Shown: positions 51,861 through 61,819, counted from the stretch's first letter. The stretch: DNA of 64,000 bases from Sphingomonas sp. LY54 (GCF_035594035.1 NZ_CP141588.1:2758501-2822500), one strand, 5' to 3'. Translations and numbers: made by a program. The notes: generated from the letters alone by a model not told the origin.

Positions 51861-53066
51861 TTAACTGCGACCGGGCGTCCACAAAGATCTGCGTGAACGG
51901 AAGCGTTGAGCGACGGTACGCGGCCAGTCGGGCTGCATGAATGGCCTTTCCACGCAGACGTAGAAGCCAAGTCCCGCCAGAATAATTGACGGGAGACCGC
52001 AAATCAACGTGACAATGAAAGCGACGCCAAATTCGGTGGGTATATAGATCGCCGCGATCAACTGCGTGGTGACGGCCGCCACCGGGAGATGCGTGAGATA
52101 GATCGAGTAGCATGCGCCTCCAAGGAGTGCGATCCAGGGCAGCGAGCAGAAACGGCGAAACCGGACGCCGTGAACCGCTCCCAGGAACATGCCGTAGATA
52201 GCCAGCAGGCGGCCGAAGAAAAGGACGATTTTCGGCACGTCTAGCCAAAGGGCGACCTTGTTATTGGCGAGTATGAGGAAAGCGAGGGACGCCAAGGCGA
52301 CGAGGTCGAATCGCCAGTGCAGGGCACCGCTCTGAGTCCGGTCGGAGAGAAGGACGCCCAGCCAGAAATAAGGAAGATAGCGCAGAATGCTGTACCTGTG
52401 GGGCGTCGCCCCCAAGGTAGCGTCAGCAGCGACTGAAATTATAGCGGATGCGATCAGGCCCACGATTCCCAACATCAGCCGTCGGGGCAGCCGATAATAG
52501 ATCCAGAACAAGGCGGGGGCGATGATGTAGAACTGAACTTCTATTTCCAGCGACCATGCCGGCGGCAGGAGTCGAGGAAATGAGTTCAGCGAGAGTCCAT
52601 GCACGTAAAAAACGCTCGCGATATAGCTCTCGGTGAGCGTCACCGACTCGCGATTGAAGGATCTCGCAAATTCGGGCTTGTAACCGCTGAGCATGATGAA
52701 AACGAAGATCGCCGTCAGTATGATGAGGTATGGCGGCTCGATCCGGGTTACGCGGCGCAGGAAATAGGCTTTCAAGCCCGGATTGTGTCTTCGCCATTGC
52801 GAAGAGATGATATATCCGCTGATCGTGAAGAACAGGAGAACTCCCTGCGTACCCGAATTGAACGTGTCGAGTAGAAAATGCTCGATCTCCGAAAGTGCAT
52901 GACCGTGGCCATATAGGCGGCCTGAGCGTTCCCAGAGATGGGCGATCACGACCAGCGCGATAGCGAAAAAACGCAGGCCGTCGATTTCCGGCCGGTAGGT
53001 CCCTCCGGACGTGATGCGTCGAAAGCGCTCAGGGAAGGTCGTCAGAAATCTCAGGGCGGGCATCAT
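51861..53066 (-). CDS. Acyltransferase 3 family membrane protein
   Basis: 401 residues from ATG 53066 (GGGGGAA upstream); the frame upstream is not part of the family. Ten to eleven helices. Landmarks are YRPEIDGLRFFAIALVVIAHL with the catalytic histidine, GVLLFFTISGYIISSQ, FLRRVTRIEPPYLI, and LPPAWSLEIEVQFYIIAP. It differs clearly from the 48508 protein, so the locus encodes two separate acylation activities. It lies 9 bases upstream of the beta-helix lipoprotein gene on the same strand. Confidence 0.88.
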   Translation of the reverse strand: MMPALRFLTTFPERFRRITSGGTYRPEIDGLRFFAIALVVIAHLWERSGRLYGHGHALSEIEHFLLDTFNSGTQGVLLFFTISGYIISSQWRRHNPGLKAYFLRRVTRIEPPYLIILTAIFVFIMLSGYKPEFARSFNRESVTLTESYIASVFYVHGLSLNSFPRLLPPAWSLEIEVQFYIIAPALFWIYYRLPRRLMLGIVGLIASAIISVAADATLGATPHRYSILRYLPYFWLGVLLSDRTQSGALHWRFDLVALASLAFLILANNKVALWLDVPKIVLFFGRLLAIYGMFLGAVHGVRFRRFCSLPWIALLGGACYSIYLTHLPVAAVTTQLIAAIYIPTEFGVAFIVTLICGLPSIILAGLGFYVCVERPFMQPDWPRTVAQRFRSRRSLWTPGRS

Positions 53067-53230
53067 CCGGATTTCCCCCGTTTTCGATATCTTCCGCCGC
53101 GATGGTTTGTCTTGCAATAGCTAGCGGTCGAATCTCAAGCCTGTTTCATTTTGACTACGCGGCCCAAGATTATCCTGGTTTCATTTGTCCACTTCTTGAG
53201 CCCGCAACATATGGATTGTAAAAGACGACG

Positions 53231-54637
53231 ATGGCCATGTCGGGAGCCTTGATGAAGAACGCGGCATCAAGCGGACATCATGTGCGCAGGGGCGTGATCC
53301 CGTTCGCCGCCCTCATCCAAAGCTGGGCGGCCTTGCTTCTCGTATCAGGTCTCGTCGTAGCATTGATGGCCGCTCCGCACGCAGGCGCGGTCGAGGACCG
53401 GGAGAGCGGCACTCCCGTCATGCAGGCCATAAGTCTGGGCGTCTATCTGCCGTCGCTTTTCTTCATTGCTGCGAGGCCGGGCAGCGCGCTCCGCGTCGTC
53501 GCGCGGGGATGGGCCTATTCGCTGCTTCTTGCCTTGGCGGTCGCGTCCTTCGCCTGGTCGGTCCAGCCGGACATCTCCATTCGCCGGTCGATCGCGCTGC
53601 TCGTCTCAACGCTGTTCGTCATCCATGCCGCGAGCTGGTTCACACCCGAGCAGTTCATTCGTCAGATGGCGCTGATCTTCGGGCTACTGCTCTTCCTGTC
53701 GATCGCCGCGGCCGCGGTGCCGGGTTATGGGATCCATTCTTCTGGAGTGCATGCGGGGCGCTGGCGGGGGGTTTTGGCGAGCAAGAACACGTTCGGCCTG
53801 CTCTGCGGAGCGGCCGGTCTCTGCTACGCGGTGCTCTATATCAAGGTCAAAGGCCTTCCGCGGCAGCGGCTCGCCTTCGCATCGATGTTCTGCCTCGCGC
53901 TCCTGCTCTGCTTCCTGTCAAACGCGCGCACGCCGCTGATCGCGCTCTTCGCCGCTCTCGTTGCAATCTTCTTCGCGCGATTGCTGTTTCTGCCCTCGGC
54001 GGCCCAGGCGCGCATGACCATGTCGCTGAGAGTGACCCTCATCGCGGCGGCGATGTCCTCGGTGCTCGTCCTGCTGCCCATGGCCACGGCCCTGATACTG
54101 TCCCTGCTCGGCCGAAGCGTCACGCTGACCGGGCGCGGGAAGCTTTGGGAATATGCTTTCAACAAGGGACTCGACCGGCCCATGCTCGGAGCGGGCTACA
54201 AGACCTTCTGGGTCGACAGGATCACCTATGATCTGCGCGTTTTCCATCAATATTGGACGGTCGACGGCGAGCCTCTTCAAATGACTTCCAATGCCCATAA
54301 CGGCTATCTCGACGCGTGGCTGGAGCTCGGGATCCCGGGCCTGGTGCTCGTCATCCTGATGTTCAGCATCGCGGTTTACCGAGCCAACCAGTGTCTCGCC
54401 CGGAGCAAGGACCCGATCTTCCTCTGGCATGTGGGAGCGATCACCTTCGTCTCGGTCTATTACGTCACCAACAGCTACATTCTGAAGCACAATGAACTTG
54501 CCTGGTTCCTCGCCGCTTATGCCTTTTACTCGTTGAGCGCGTTCAAGCCGCAACGTTCCCCGGCAGCGGCGGGTTTCGTCCTGGAAGCGAGGCGACTCGC
54601 CTCATCGCCCTCCCATTATCTCCGTCAGTCTAGCTAG
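53231..54637 (+). CDS. Wzy/O-antigen ligase-type polymerase
   Basis: 468 residues with about 12 helices. The Wzy_C signature lies in a large periplasmic loop: GVLASKNTFGLLCG, then LTGRGKLWEYAFNKGLDRPMLG and the HNGYLDAWLELGIPGLVL motif. The family polymerises or ligates undecaprenyl-linked oligosaccharides. Within this locus it is the probable polymerase of the exopolysaccharide. ATG 53231; an ATG at 53237 is equally possible. It is transcribed away from the acyltransferase gene. Confidence 0.88.
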   Translation: MAMSGALMKNAASSGHHVRRGVIPFAALIQSWAALLLVSGLVVALMAAPHAGAVEDRESGTPVMQAISLGVYLPSLFFIAARPGSALRVVARGWAYSLLLALAVASFAWSVQPDISIRRSIALLVSTLFVIHAASWFTPEQFIRQMALIFGLLLFLSIAAAAVPGYGIHSSGVHAGRWRGVLASKNTFGLLCGAAGLCYAVLYIKVKGLPRQRLAFASMFCLALLLCFLSNARTPLIALFAALVAIFFARLLFLPSAAQARMTMSLRVTLIAAAMSSVLVLLPMATALILSLLGRSVTLTGRGKLWEYAFNKGLDRPMLGAGYKTFWVDRITYDLRVFHQYWTVDGEPLQMTSNAHNGYLDAWLELGIPGLVLVILMFSIAVYRANQCLARSKDPIFLWHVGAITFVSVYYVTNSYILKHNELAWFLAAYAFYSLSAFKPQRSPAAAGFVLEARRLASSPSHYLRQSS

Positions 54638-54917
54638 AGTTGGTTGGTCAACGATTAGTAATCCTGGGGACGATATTTTCATGACGTTCAAGGAACGAGT
54701 CCCTTCCTGACATCATATCAATCAGCGTTAAACCAACTCTCAATATAAAGACGAAATCCATTAGCGCTCGCTGGGGCTTGTCTCTGCACGCGGTCTCGTA
54801 TGACTACGGTAGTGACTCGGCTACACCATGGATTTAACTCCCATTAACCAATCTGCTCCATCGGCGGGTAAGCGGATGCCCCTTAGGGGGGCGCCATCCT
54901 CTAAGGAATTTATAGCT

Positions 54918-57296
54918 ATGTCTGCGTACCCTTTCCACGATCTGGCGCCGAGCCGCTATCTGTGGGTGGACTCAAAAGCGGCCGCCGGCGGTGACGGCAG
55001 CCGGGGGAACCCGCTGAACAGCATCCAGACCGCGCTGGCCAAGGCCAAGCCTGGAACCGCGATCATGGTGAGGGAAGGCGACTATCCAAGCGTCACCATC
55101 CCGCGCACAGCGGATGGCACGCCCGACAAGCCCATCTGGCTCATATCGGCCGACGGTCCGCAGGCGGCTCACATCATCGCCAACGACAATTCGCGCGCTG
55201 GCATCACGGGGGGCGGGGTCGAGAACTTCATCGTCGACGGCTTCCGGGTGACGGGTGGGAAGAACGGCATCCACTTTGGGCAAAACGGCTTCGACTATAG
55301 CGACATGGTTACCAATATCGTCGTCCGCAACAATGTGATCGAGAACCCGCGGGAGGACGGCGTCAAGGCAAATGGCGGCGAGCACGTCTATGTCTACAAC
55401 AACAAGATTACGGGCGGGGTGGACGAAGGCATCGACTTCGTCGCTATCGTCCATGGGGTGATCGCAGATAACGAGATCAGCGGGAACACTGGATCGAGCG
55501 CGGGGATCTTTGCCAAGCTCGGATCGCAGGACATCCTCATCACCGGCAATTATGTCCACGACAATGCCGCCTCGGGTATCTCCGTCGGAGGTTACAACAA
55601 TCCTGATCGGCTGATGCGCGATGGATATGACACGTTCCAGGCGAAGGACGTGACGGTCGGGAACAATGTGATCGTGCGCAATGGCAAGGCCGCGATGACA
55701 TTCTACGGAGCGCACGATACCTCGGTGTCCGGCAACTACATCGAGGCCAACCCGAAATATTTCGCGGCCATGGTGGTGGGCAGCAACAGCCCCGACAATT
55801 ATCGTGGCTTCCTTTCCAAAGGCGTGGTCATCCGCGACAATTTCATCGCGGATCACAAGGCGGCAATCACTATTCTCGACAAAAGCACCGCTGTTGCCTA
55901 CCGCGGCAACAAGGATGCGGCGGCACGGGAGGCTCTGGAGGAGTGGCGCCTCGAGGTCCCGTCAGGTCAGCTTCCCGGTGCGCCCGAACCCAAGCCGCAA
56001 CCGAGCCCCGGTCCGGAATCCGACCCTCTTCCCCGTCCCGAACCCTCGCCGGGCATCAAGCTCATCCCGCTCGAGCAATTGTTCGGCAAGGAGTGGAGCG
56101 AAGGTGATACTCCCCTGAGGACCGTACGCGACGGGGTGGGCACCGCCGGTGCCGACCGCCTGATGGGGCGCTCCAATCATTATGCCGGCGCGGGAGGCGA
56201 CGACACCTATGTGATTGGCGAGGCGGCGCTCGCCAAGGTGAAGGAGGCCGCTGGCGGCGGTGTGGATACGATCGAGGCCACGGGGCGCCATCTCGCGCTT
56301 CCTGAGCATGTCGAGAATCTCGAACTCGCATCCAACGGAGGTGCGATCCTCGTCGGCAACGCGTCGGACAACCGCCTCCTCGGCAATGCGGGCAGCGATT
56401 ATCTTATAGGAGGGGGCGGCGACAATTGGCTCCTGGGCGGCGGCGGCGGCGACCATTTCGTGGTGGGCGAGGACGACCGCATCACGCGAATTGCCGATTT
56501 CGGGCAGAATGATCGGCTTCATATCTCCGGGAGCACATTTTCCAGTTTCGCGGAGATCAAGGACGCTCTCGTCGAGCGTTCGGGCAGCGTGGTGCTGAGG
56601 CTCGATGACGGGCGAGCGGTCATGTTCGATGATTCGAGCATTTCCAGCCTGAGCGCTGAGCAATTCGGATTTGGCCGGAGCACCGACGCCCAGGCCGGCG
56701 CAAAGGCCTCGGGCAAGGCGAAAGCCGCCGGTTCGGCGACGCACATTGCGGAGGGCGGAGCCGGCAATGACCAGCTAAAGGGAAGCGGGGACTCGGTGCT
56801 CGTCGGCAAGGGCGGCGATGACCGATATACCCTGAGAACCCCGGGCGATCATGTCATCGAGGAAGCCGACGGAGGAATCGATACAGTGGTGCTTCTTCAC
56901 GGACATTATGTGATCGAATCAGCGGTCGAGAACGTGATCGTGCGCCATGGCGGGCCGACTTTCGTGCTCGGCAACGGCCTTGCGAACCAGATATGGGGCG
57001 GCTCCGGAGCGGACTATATCGTCGGGGGCAAGGGCGCGGATCATCTGCGCGGCGGCGATGGCGCAGACCTGTTCGCCTATCGGTCGCTGGACGAGGGGGG
57101 CGATACCATTCTCGACTTCGAAGTGGGCCGCGACCATCTGGACGTTTCCGCCCTTCGCGAATTGGGAGCGGCGTTCCATTCGGAGGTGTCGGGTAAGGGA
57201 ACCGCGATCTATGCGGATATGGGGCAGGAGCACTATCTGCTGGCGGTCCTCGACAATGTCACCGATGCCCTGCCGGTCACCGATTTCCTGGTCTAG
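54918..57296 (+). CDS. Beta-helix/RTX protein, type I secreted (polysaccharide-lyase-like)
   Basis: 792 residues from ATG 54918, where AAGGAA is well placed; an ATG at 54828 lacks a ribosome site. Residues about 15-320 are a right-handed parallel beta-helix (RYLWVDSKAAAGGDGS, HFGQNGFDYSDM, SGISVGGYNN). A proline-rich linker follows at about 352-382, then RTX blocks (GNAGSDYLIGGGGDNWLLG, GGSGADYIVGGKGADHLRG) and a C-terminal type I secretion tail ending VTDFLV. The layout matches the SpsR/GelR-type lyase-like proteins of sphingan clusters, which are exported through AtrD-AtrB-type T1SS. Its paralogue without RTX is at 50646. Confidence 0.85.
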   Translation: MSAYPFHDLAPSRYLWVDSKAAAGGDGSRGNPLNSIQTALAKAKPGTAIMVREGDYPSVTIPRTADGTPDKPIWLISADGPQAAHIIANDNSRAGITGGGVENFIVDGFRVTGGKNGIHFGQNGFDYSDMVTNIVVRNNVIENPREDGVKANGGEHVYVYNNKITGGVDEGIDFVAIVHGVIADNEISGNTGSSAGIFAKLGSQDILITGNYVHDNAASGISVGGYNNPDRLMRDGYDTFQAKDVTVGNNVIVRNGKAAMTFYGAHDTSVSGNYIEANPKYFAAMVVGSNSPDNYRGFLSKGVVIRDNFIADHKAAITILDKSTAVAYRGNKDAAAREALEEWRLEVPSGQLPGAPEPKPQPSPGPESDPLPRPEPSPGIKLIPLEQLFGKEWSEGDTPLRTVRDGVGTAGADRLMGRSNHYAGAGGDDTYVIGEAALAKVKEAAGGGVDTIEATGRHLALPEHVENLELASNGGAILVGNASDNRLLGNAGSDYLIGGGGDNWLLGGGGGDHFVVGEDDRITRIADFGQNDRLHISGSTFSSFAEIKDALVERSGSVVLRLDDGRAVMFDDSSISSLSAEQFGFGRSTDAQAGAKASGKAKAAGSATHIAEGGAGNDQLKGSGDSVLVGKGGDDRYTLRTPGDHVIEEADGGIDTVVLLHGHYVIESAVENVIVRHGGPTFVLGNGLANQIWGGSGADYIVGGKGADHLRGGDGADLFAYRSLDEGGDTILDFEVGRDHLDVSALRELGAAFHSEVSGKGTAIYADMGQEHYLLAVLDNVTDALPVTDFLV

Positions 57297-57345
57297 GCGC
57301 GATTGCTGCCTGCTGTCGCCCGAACCGGGGAGCAAGCTGTGCGCT

Positions 57346-57382
57346 CCTCTGGCCCGCAAGCTGCGGGCCAGAGGGGCCTTTT
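57346..57382 (+). terminator. Rho-independent terminator after the beta-helix/RTX gene
   Basis: CCTCTGGCCCGCA / TGCGGGCCAGAGG is a perfect 13-bp stem with a 3-nt loop, followed by GGCCTTTT. It lies 50 bases after the gene's stop codon. Confidence 0.88.
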
Positions 57383-57586
57383 GGGCACGAGCCGAAGCTC
57401 GACTCAAGCCGCGGCTGGGTAGCCTTCGCTGGAACGCGCGCAACAATTGCTCGTTGAGCAGATCGAATGACAGGGGAACACTTCGGTTCGGCGTCCTCGA
57501 AGCACGTCTTGCAGCTTGAGCCGCGCCGGAAGATTGCATCGGGAATGTCTACCGATTAGGTTGGGATATAGCCCGCTGGAGTTTCT

Positions 57587-57718
57587 ATGCACCATACGCA
57601 CGACAGTATTTTCGAAGAGGCCGCATCGGTCAGTCGATTTCGTGACGGGATCGTCGCGGCAGGCCTGATATCGACTCTTCTCTGGACCATCATTCTGGGT
57701 GGCGCTTTCTTCCGCTGA
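57587..57718 (+). CDS. Very small membrane protein (paralogue A)
   Basis: 43 residues: a charged N-terminus (MHHTHDSIFEEAASVSRFRD) and one helix, GIVAAGLISTLLWTIILGG, ending AFFR. GGAG lies 7 bases before the ATG. The helix shares the pattern AGL[VI]S-x-x-[LV]WT with the protein at 59493-59627, on the other side of the TolC gene. I infer a small family tied to this locus, perhaps modulating an integral-membrane partner. Confidence 0.6.
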   Translation: MHHTHDSIFEEAASVSRFRDGIVAAGLISTLLWTIILGGAFFR

Positions 57719-57831
57719 GCATAAGGCATAGCCAGTCTCCTGATACGCAAGTCGCCAGAGTCGGCGTTTTTCAGGTGTATTGGCCGGTCGGGGCGAGTTT
57801 CCTGAGCAATCTGATCGCCAGTCCTTCCACC

Positions 57832-59289
57832 CTATCTGGGCCGATCTCTCGAAGCCGGATCGCTCGCGGGTGTCTCGGTGTTTGCGGGCGGCCCCATCAC
57901 GGTCCGCGTCGCGACCGGCGCGGGGGTCGCATCGTCCGACCAGTCGGAGGCGCGGCGGCTGACGCGATTGTAGTTGGCGACCGGATCGTAGAGCGCGCCG
58001 CCGTCCAAATTGAGGTCCTCGACCTCGGCCTGGCCCATCGCGTTGAGCAAGGCGAAGCCGGCGACATAGGCGTCGCGGCGGGCGGTGACGAGCAACACCT
58101 GGCTGTTCAGCAACTCCTGCTCGGCGTTGAGCACGTCGAGCACGTTGCGCGTGCCGACGCTCTGCTCGGCGCGGGTGCCCTCGAGCGCGAGCTGGTTGGC
58201 CGAGACCGCCACCTCGTTCGATTCGATGGAGTCCATCGCCGCCTGGTAGCTGGCGAAGGCGGCGCGGGTCTGGGCAACCACGGAGCGCTCGACCGCGACC
58301 CCCTGCTCGAGCAGCTGGCTCTGGAAGGCCTGGGCCTGGCGGACGCGGGCACCGACCAGGCCGCCCTGGTAAAGCGGGATACGCGCCTGGACGCCGAGGC
58401 CGGTCTGGGTGGTGCTGTCGGCGGCGCCGACGCCGAACTGCTTGTCGGCGGTGCCGAGATAATCGGTGGCGCGGCCCGAGGCGATCGCCGACACGGTCGG
58501 CAGGCGATCGGCACGGGCGATCGAGACGTCGCGGCCGGCGGCGCGGATCTGCGCGGCGATCGAGACGAGGTCGGGATTGTTCTGAAGCGCGATCTCGACC
58601 GCCTGGTCGGCGGTGGTCGGGAGCGGCGGCAGCGGCGGCGGCGGCTGCAGTTCGTCGGGCATCGCGCCGATCACGCGCCGGTAATTTTCCTCGCTGGAGA
58701 TCAGGCGTCCCTCGGCCAGCTCGAGGCTGCTGCGGGCGAGCGCCAGCCGCGCTTCGGACTGGGCGACGTCGGTGCGGGTGAGGTCGCCGACTTCGAACCG
58801 GTCGCGGCTCGCCTGGAGGTTGGTGTCGAGCACGCGCACCTGGTTGCGGTTGAGCGTCACGATCGAGCGGTCGCGGATCACGTCCATATAGGCGCCGACC
58901 GCCTCGGTGAAGATGTCGCCCTCGGTGGCGCGCAGGCCGGCGCGGCCGGCGAGCACGCGCTCGTCAGCGGCGCGGATCGCGTTGCGCACCGCTCCGCCGC
59001 TGAACAAAGGGTAGCTGACGTCGACCCCGGCATTGAGGTTGCGGCCGTTGCCGCCGCCGGTGCGGGTGAGATCCTGGTTGATGCCGGCGGTGGCGGACAC
59101 TTGCGGGCGGCCCAAAGCGCGGGCGATGGCGACGCCCTCGTCGAGCGTCCGCACCTGGGCGCGCTGCCCGGTGATGGTCGGGTTGCTGTTATAGGTCTGG
59201 ACCAAAGCCTCGCGCAGCGTGTCGGCCTGCGCCACGCCCCCGATCAGCAATGCCCCCACACAAGCCCCGGCCAGCAAACCTCCCCGCAT
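57832..59289 (-). CDS. TolC-family outer-membrane channel
   Basis: 485 residues. Signal peptide 1-22 (GGVAQA), then two OEP repeats with the long alpha-barrel helices: DTLREALVQTYNSNPTI, LNAGVDVSYPLFSGGAVRNAI, YMDVIRDRSIVTLNRNQV, ALARSSLELAEGRLISSEENYRRV, and VLDVLNAEQELLNSQVLLVTARRD near the C-terminus. The SNP and LNAEQEL landmarks are typical of the channels of type I secretion. It is the probable outer-membrane component for the RTX proteins; the ABC and MFP partners are not in the window. A long plus-strand open frame across it is a shadow. Confidence 0.92.
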   Translation of the reverse strand: MRGGLLAGACVGALLIGGVAQADTLREALVQTYNSNPTITGQRAQVRTLDEGVAIARALGRPQVSATAGINQDLTRTGGGNGRNLNAGVDVSYPLFSGGAVRNAIRAADERVLAGRAGLRATEGDIFTEAVGAYMDVIRDRSIVTLNRNQVRVLDTNLQASRDRFEVGDLTRTDVAQSEARLALARSSLELAEGRLISSEENYRRVIGAMPDELQPPPPLPPLPTTADQAVEIALQNNPDLVSIAAQIRAAGRDVSIARADRLPTVSAIASGRATDYLGTADKQFGVGAADSTTQTGLGVQARIPLYQGGLVGARVRQAQAFQSQLLEQGVAVERSVVAQTRAAFASYQAAMDSIESNEVAVSANQLALEGTRAEQSVGTRNVLDVLNAEQELLNSQVLLVTARRDAYVAGFALLNAMGQAEVEDLNLDGGALYDPVANYNRVSRRASDWSDDATPAPVATRTVMGPPANTETPASDPASRDRPR

Positions 59290-59492
59290 CCTCCAGTATC
59301 CCCCATGTTCGGCCTAGCCGAATTCAAAATCCCAGAGATATTCGATAGTCATCATCTTGTATCTGATTGAAGAAGGACGCGCCATATAGTTGACGCCTCA
59401 GAACCGATGGTCCCGATGCTGGCGATCGTGAGATGCGGGACGTTGTCGACGCTCACATGAATTGACAAGGCGGATGCCCTTGGGCGCGATGA

Positions 59493-59627
59493 TCAGTAAT
59501 AAGCTGTCACGAGGCCGATCAATGTCCAGACGAAGAGCGAGACGAGGCCAGCCCAGAAGAGGCCCTTGCCAAGCCGCCGCGCATCGTCGCGATGGGGAGC
59601 AGCCGGCCGCCGTGGTTCATGCTTCAC
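59493..59627 (-). CDS. Very small membrane protein (paralogue B)
   Basis: 44 residues from GTG 59627 (GAGG about 10 bases upstream): basic N-terminus (MKHEPRRPAAPHRDDARRLG) and one helix, KGLFWAGLVSLFVWTLIGLV, ending TAYY. The helix resembles that of the 57587 protein (AGLVSLFVWT versus AGLISTLLWT). It lies upstream of the TolC gene on the same strand. Confidence 0.6.
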   Translation of the reverse strand: MKHEPRRPAAPHRDDARRLGKGLFWAGLVSLFVWTLIGLVTAYY

Positions 59628-59806
59628 GCTTGCTGACCTCAAACGGTTGGCCCGAGACCGGCGCGCGGCGATCTTTACATGACTCCGCGGCGCCCTTTGC
59701 GCAGCAGCTTGAAGGAGATGCTCGGAGAGATCAATGACAACGCTGCACGGGGTGTGAGGACAGCAAAGGAGCGACTCCCGGGTGATGCGCGATACGACCT
59801 CGCCGC

Positions 59807-59965
59807 TCAGGCTGGAGCGGGCCCTTCGGTGGCGTAGACCCGGTCCAGATAGAGGTTGGCGAGCTCATAGTGGAATGTGACTTCCTTTTCGCTCCCGGCA
59901 TTGCAAGCGAGGTTCACTTCCTCGACCGCGCGGCGGTAGAAATAGTCCAGGTCCTGCTCGTTCAT
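59807..59965 (-). CDS. Small helical protein (sphingomonad hypothetical type)
   Basis: 52 residues from ATG 59965: NEQDLDYFYRRAVEEVNLA, CNAGSEKEVTFHYELANLYLD. It folds as a helical hairpin by appearance and resembles the small proteins with R-A-x-E-E and H-Y-x-x-A motifs common in sphingomonads. A longer frame upstream, from about 60019, is possible. The neighbour at 60069-60314 looks like a paralogue. Confidence 0.5.
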   Translation of the reverse strand: MNEQDLDYFYRRAVEEVNLACNAGSEKEVTFHYELANLYLDRVYATEGPAPA

Positions 59966-60068
59966 GCCGAAGGTCCCGCAATGGTGAATGACCAAAAAGG
60001 GCTTATGATTTCTGTACATCAGGCACGCAGGGCGACCGTCGGCACTGGAGCGGAGTGGAGGCGCGACC

Positions 60069-60314
60069 TCAATAGGTAACGTCCGTCTCACCTCCCGGCC
60101 GGGGATCGCCTCCAAAGGCGAGATTGAGTAAGATGGCCGCCTTGAAATAATGGTGCTTGCGTACCGGTTCTGTCGTGGCCTGCTCGGCCCGGACGAGTTC
60201 CTCTTCGGCGCGCCGCGCATGTTCCCGGGCATCGCCTTCTAGGCGCGCGGGGCAGGCAACGGGCAGGGACCGGTGGATGACCGCATGGTCGCCGATGCCA
60301 GCCTTAAGCCTCAT
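60069..60314 (-). CDS. Small helical protein, paralogue-like neighbour
   Basis: 81 residues from ATG 60314. The C-terminal half reads DAREHARRAEEELVRAEQAT, then HHYFKAAILLNLAFG, with the same RRA-EE ... HY-x-x-A-x-L pattern as the preceding small protein. The N-terminal 35 residues are less protein-like, so the start is uncertain. It lies between that gene and the sugar transferase on the same strand. Confidence 0.45.
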   Translation of the reverse strand: MRLKAGIGDHAVIHRSLPVACPARLEGDAREHARRAEEELVRAEQATTEPVRKHHYFKAAILLNLAFGGDPRPGGETDVTY

Positions 60315-60424
60315 CGCCCGTCCCGAAATGCGTCGCGCGGCGATACGGGCGTCTCGGGGCCGGCCGGAGAACTGCCTGTTCCTCATCGGCGCGTGCGAGG
60401 CTCGCAGCCCTCACCGGTCGTCTC

Positions 60425-61819
60425 CTAATAAGCGTTGCGGTGCATGACGACGCCGAAAGTCCGCAGGAGGATCGACAGGTCCCTTGCGAGCGACCAGGTC
60501 GAGACATATTCCAGATCCGCCTCCAGTCGGCGCGTGAGATCCGATCGCGTATGTGTGCTTCCGCGATAACCCCTGATCTGCGCCAAACCGGTGATGCCCG
60601 GCTTCAGAGTATGACGGTGCCAGTAAGTCGGATCGATTTGCCAGAACAGGTCGTCGCCCACCGTTGATCCGAGCGCGTGCGGCCGCGGACCGACCAAGCT
60701 CATGTCCCCAAGCAATACGTTGAACAGCTGTGGCAGCTCGTCGATGCTCGTGCAGCGTAGGACGTGTCCGAAGCGCGTTACGCGCTCGTCCTGGTGGGAG
60801 GTCGAGCGGCAGCCGCTCGGATCGCACATGTCCGCCTTCATCGTGCGGAACTTGTAAACCGAGAACAAGCGGTTGCCACATCCCATGCGTTGCTGCCGGA
60901 AAAGGATGGGGCCCGGGGAATCGAGCTTGATCAGCAGCGCCACCAGAATGAGGCAGGGGGCGAGGAAGATCAGGGTTGGCAGGGTGATGCCGATATCGAG
61001 GCAGCGTTTCAGGAAGCGGTTCGTGAGGCTGAGCGGGCCGGCATTGACTACTGCGGTAGGCGTGCCTGCATATTTTCCTAGCGCGCAGATACCGGTATAT
61101 TTGAAGCGCTGCATGCAAACCTCGCCCTGAATGTCCATCCCCTTGAGCAAATTGCCCCAAGCGGCCTCCCGCTCCGAAGGGCATGCGACGATGACCCGGT
61201 CGGCAAATTGCAGGAGCCGCGAAAGCCGGTCGAGCATGATCGGGTCGCCCGTGTCCGGCCTTATTCCCGCTGCGGCCGCGTCGATTGCGAACATGCCCGT
61301 CGGGACCTCGATCCGGACATCGTCCAGGATTACCGCTTCCTGGACAAAGCGGCCCTGAAACCGACGGTTAAGCTGGCGGCCGACTGCGTACCGTCCGATA
61401 CAAACCAGGGCGGCGCTCGACGCCAGCCCCACGGTCAGGAGGATCCTCGAATAGTCGTCCGAAGTCTTGAGGAGGAAAGCGGTGAGGAAGATGGCGCAGG
61501 CGCTAATGAGCAGCGAACGGAGCGCCCGGAACGCTCCTATCCGCCAATTCTTGAGCACGTCGATCGTGTAGGATTCGCCCGCAAGCGAGAATGCGCCGTA
61601 AAGCGGAAGCATGACGGCTGCCACCTCGATGGCTCGCGGCGAACTGAAACTCCCGAAGCGGATCTGGCCGGCTAGTGAAAAGCCGGCGAGAATCGACAGC
61701 AAGTCGATAAAGGCCAATATGCAGTAGAGACTTATTCGAACGCTTCGGCCGGATCGAACCTTGGGTCCCGTTATCGGGATCTCAGGCACGGCAAAGGCTT
61801 GCGCCGACCGCATGTTCAT
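60425..61819 (-). CDS. Undecaprenyl-phosphate sugar phosphotransferase (WcaJ/GelB-type)
   Basis: 464 residues from ATG 61819. The N-terminal half has about four helices and a CoA-binding-like Rossmann region. The C-terminal half is the conserved bacterial sugar transferase domain: [89 protein letters not shown] and an [16 protein letters not shown] tail. It transfers a hexose-1-phosphate from UDP-sugar to undecaprenyl phosphate, starting the repeat unit of the polysaccharide; in sphingan producers this is SpsB/GelB. It ends just before the small-protein genes. Confidence 0.92.
   Translation of the reverse strand: MNMRSAQAFAVPEIPITGPKVRSGRSVRISLYCILAFIDLLSILAGFSLAGQIRFGSFSSPRAIEVAAVMLPLYGAFSLAGESYTIDVLKNWRIGAFRALRSLLISACAIFLTAFLLKTSDDYSRILLTVGLASSAALVCIGRYAVGRQLNRRFQGRFVQEAVILDDVRIEVPTGMFAIDAAAAGIRPDTGDPIMLDRLSRLLQFADRVIVACPSEREAAWGNLLKGMDIQGEVCMQRFKYTGICALGKYAGTPTAVVNAGPLSLTNRFLKRCLDIGITLPTLIFLAPCLILVALLIKLDSPGPILFRQQRMGCGNRLFSVYKFRTMKADMCDPSGCRSTSHQDERVTRFGHVLRCTSIDELPQLFNVLLGDMSLVGPRPHALGSTVGDDLFWQIDPTYWHRHTLKPGITGLAQIRGYRGSTHTRSDLTRRLEADLEYVSTWSLARDLSILLRTFGVVMHRNAY

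Noticed and set aside
57775-59370. 531-residue open frame on the plus strand
   Set aside because: Antisense of the TolC-family gene, whose protein is fully convincing on the minus strand.
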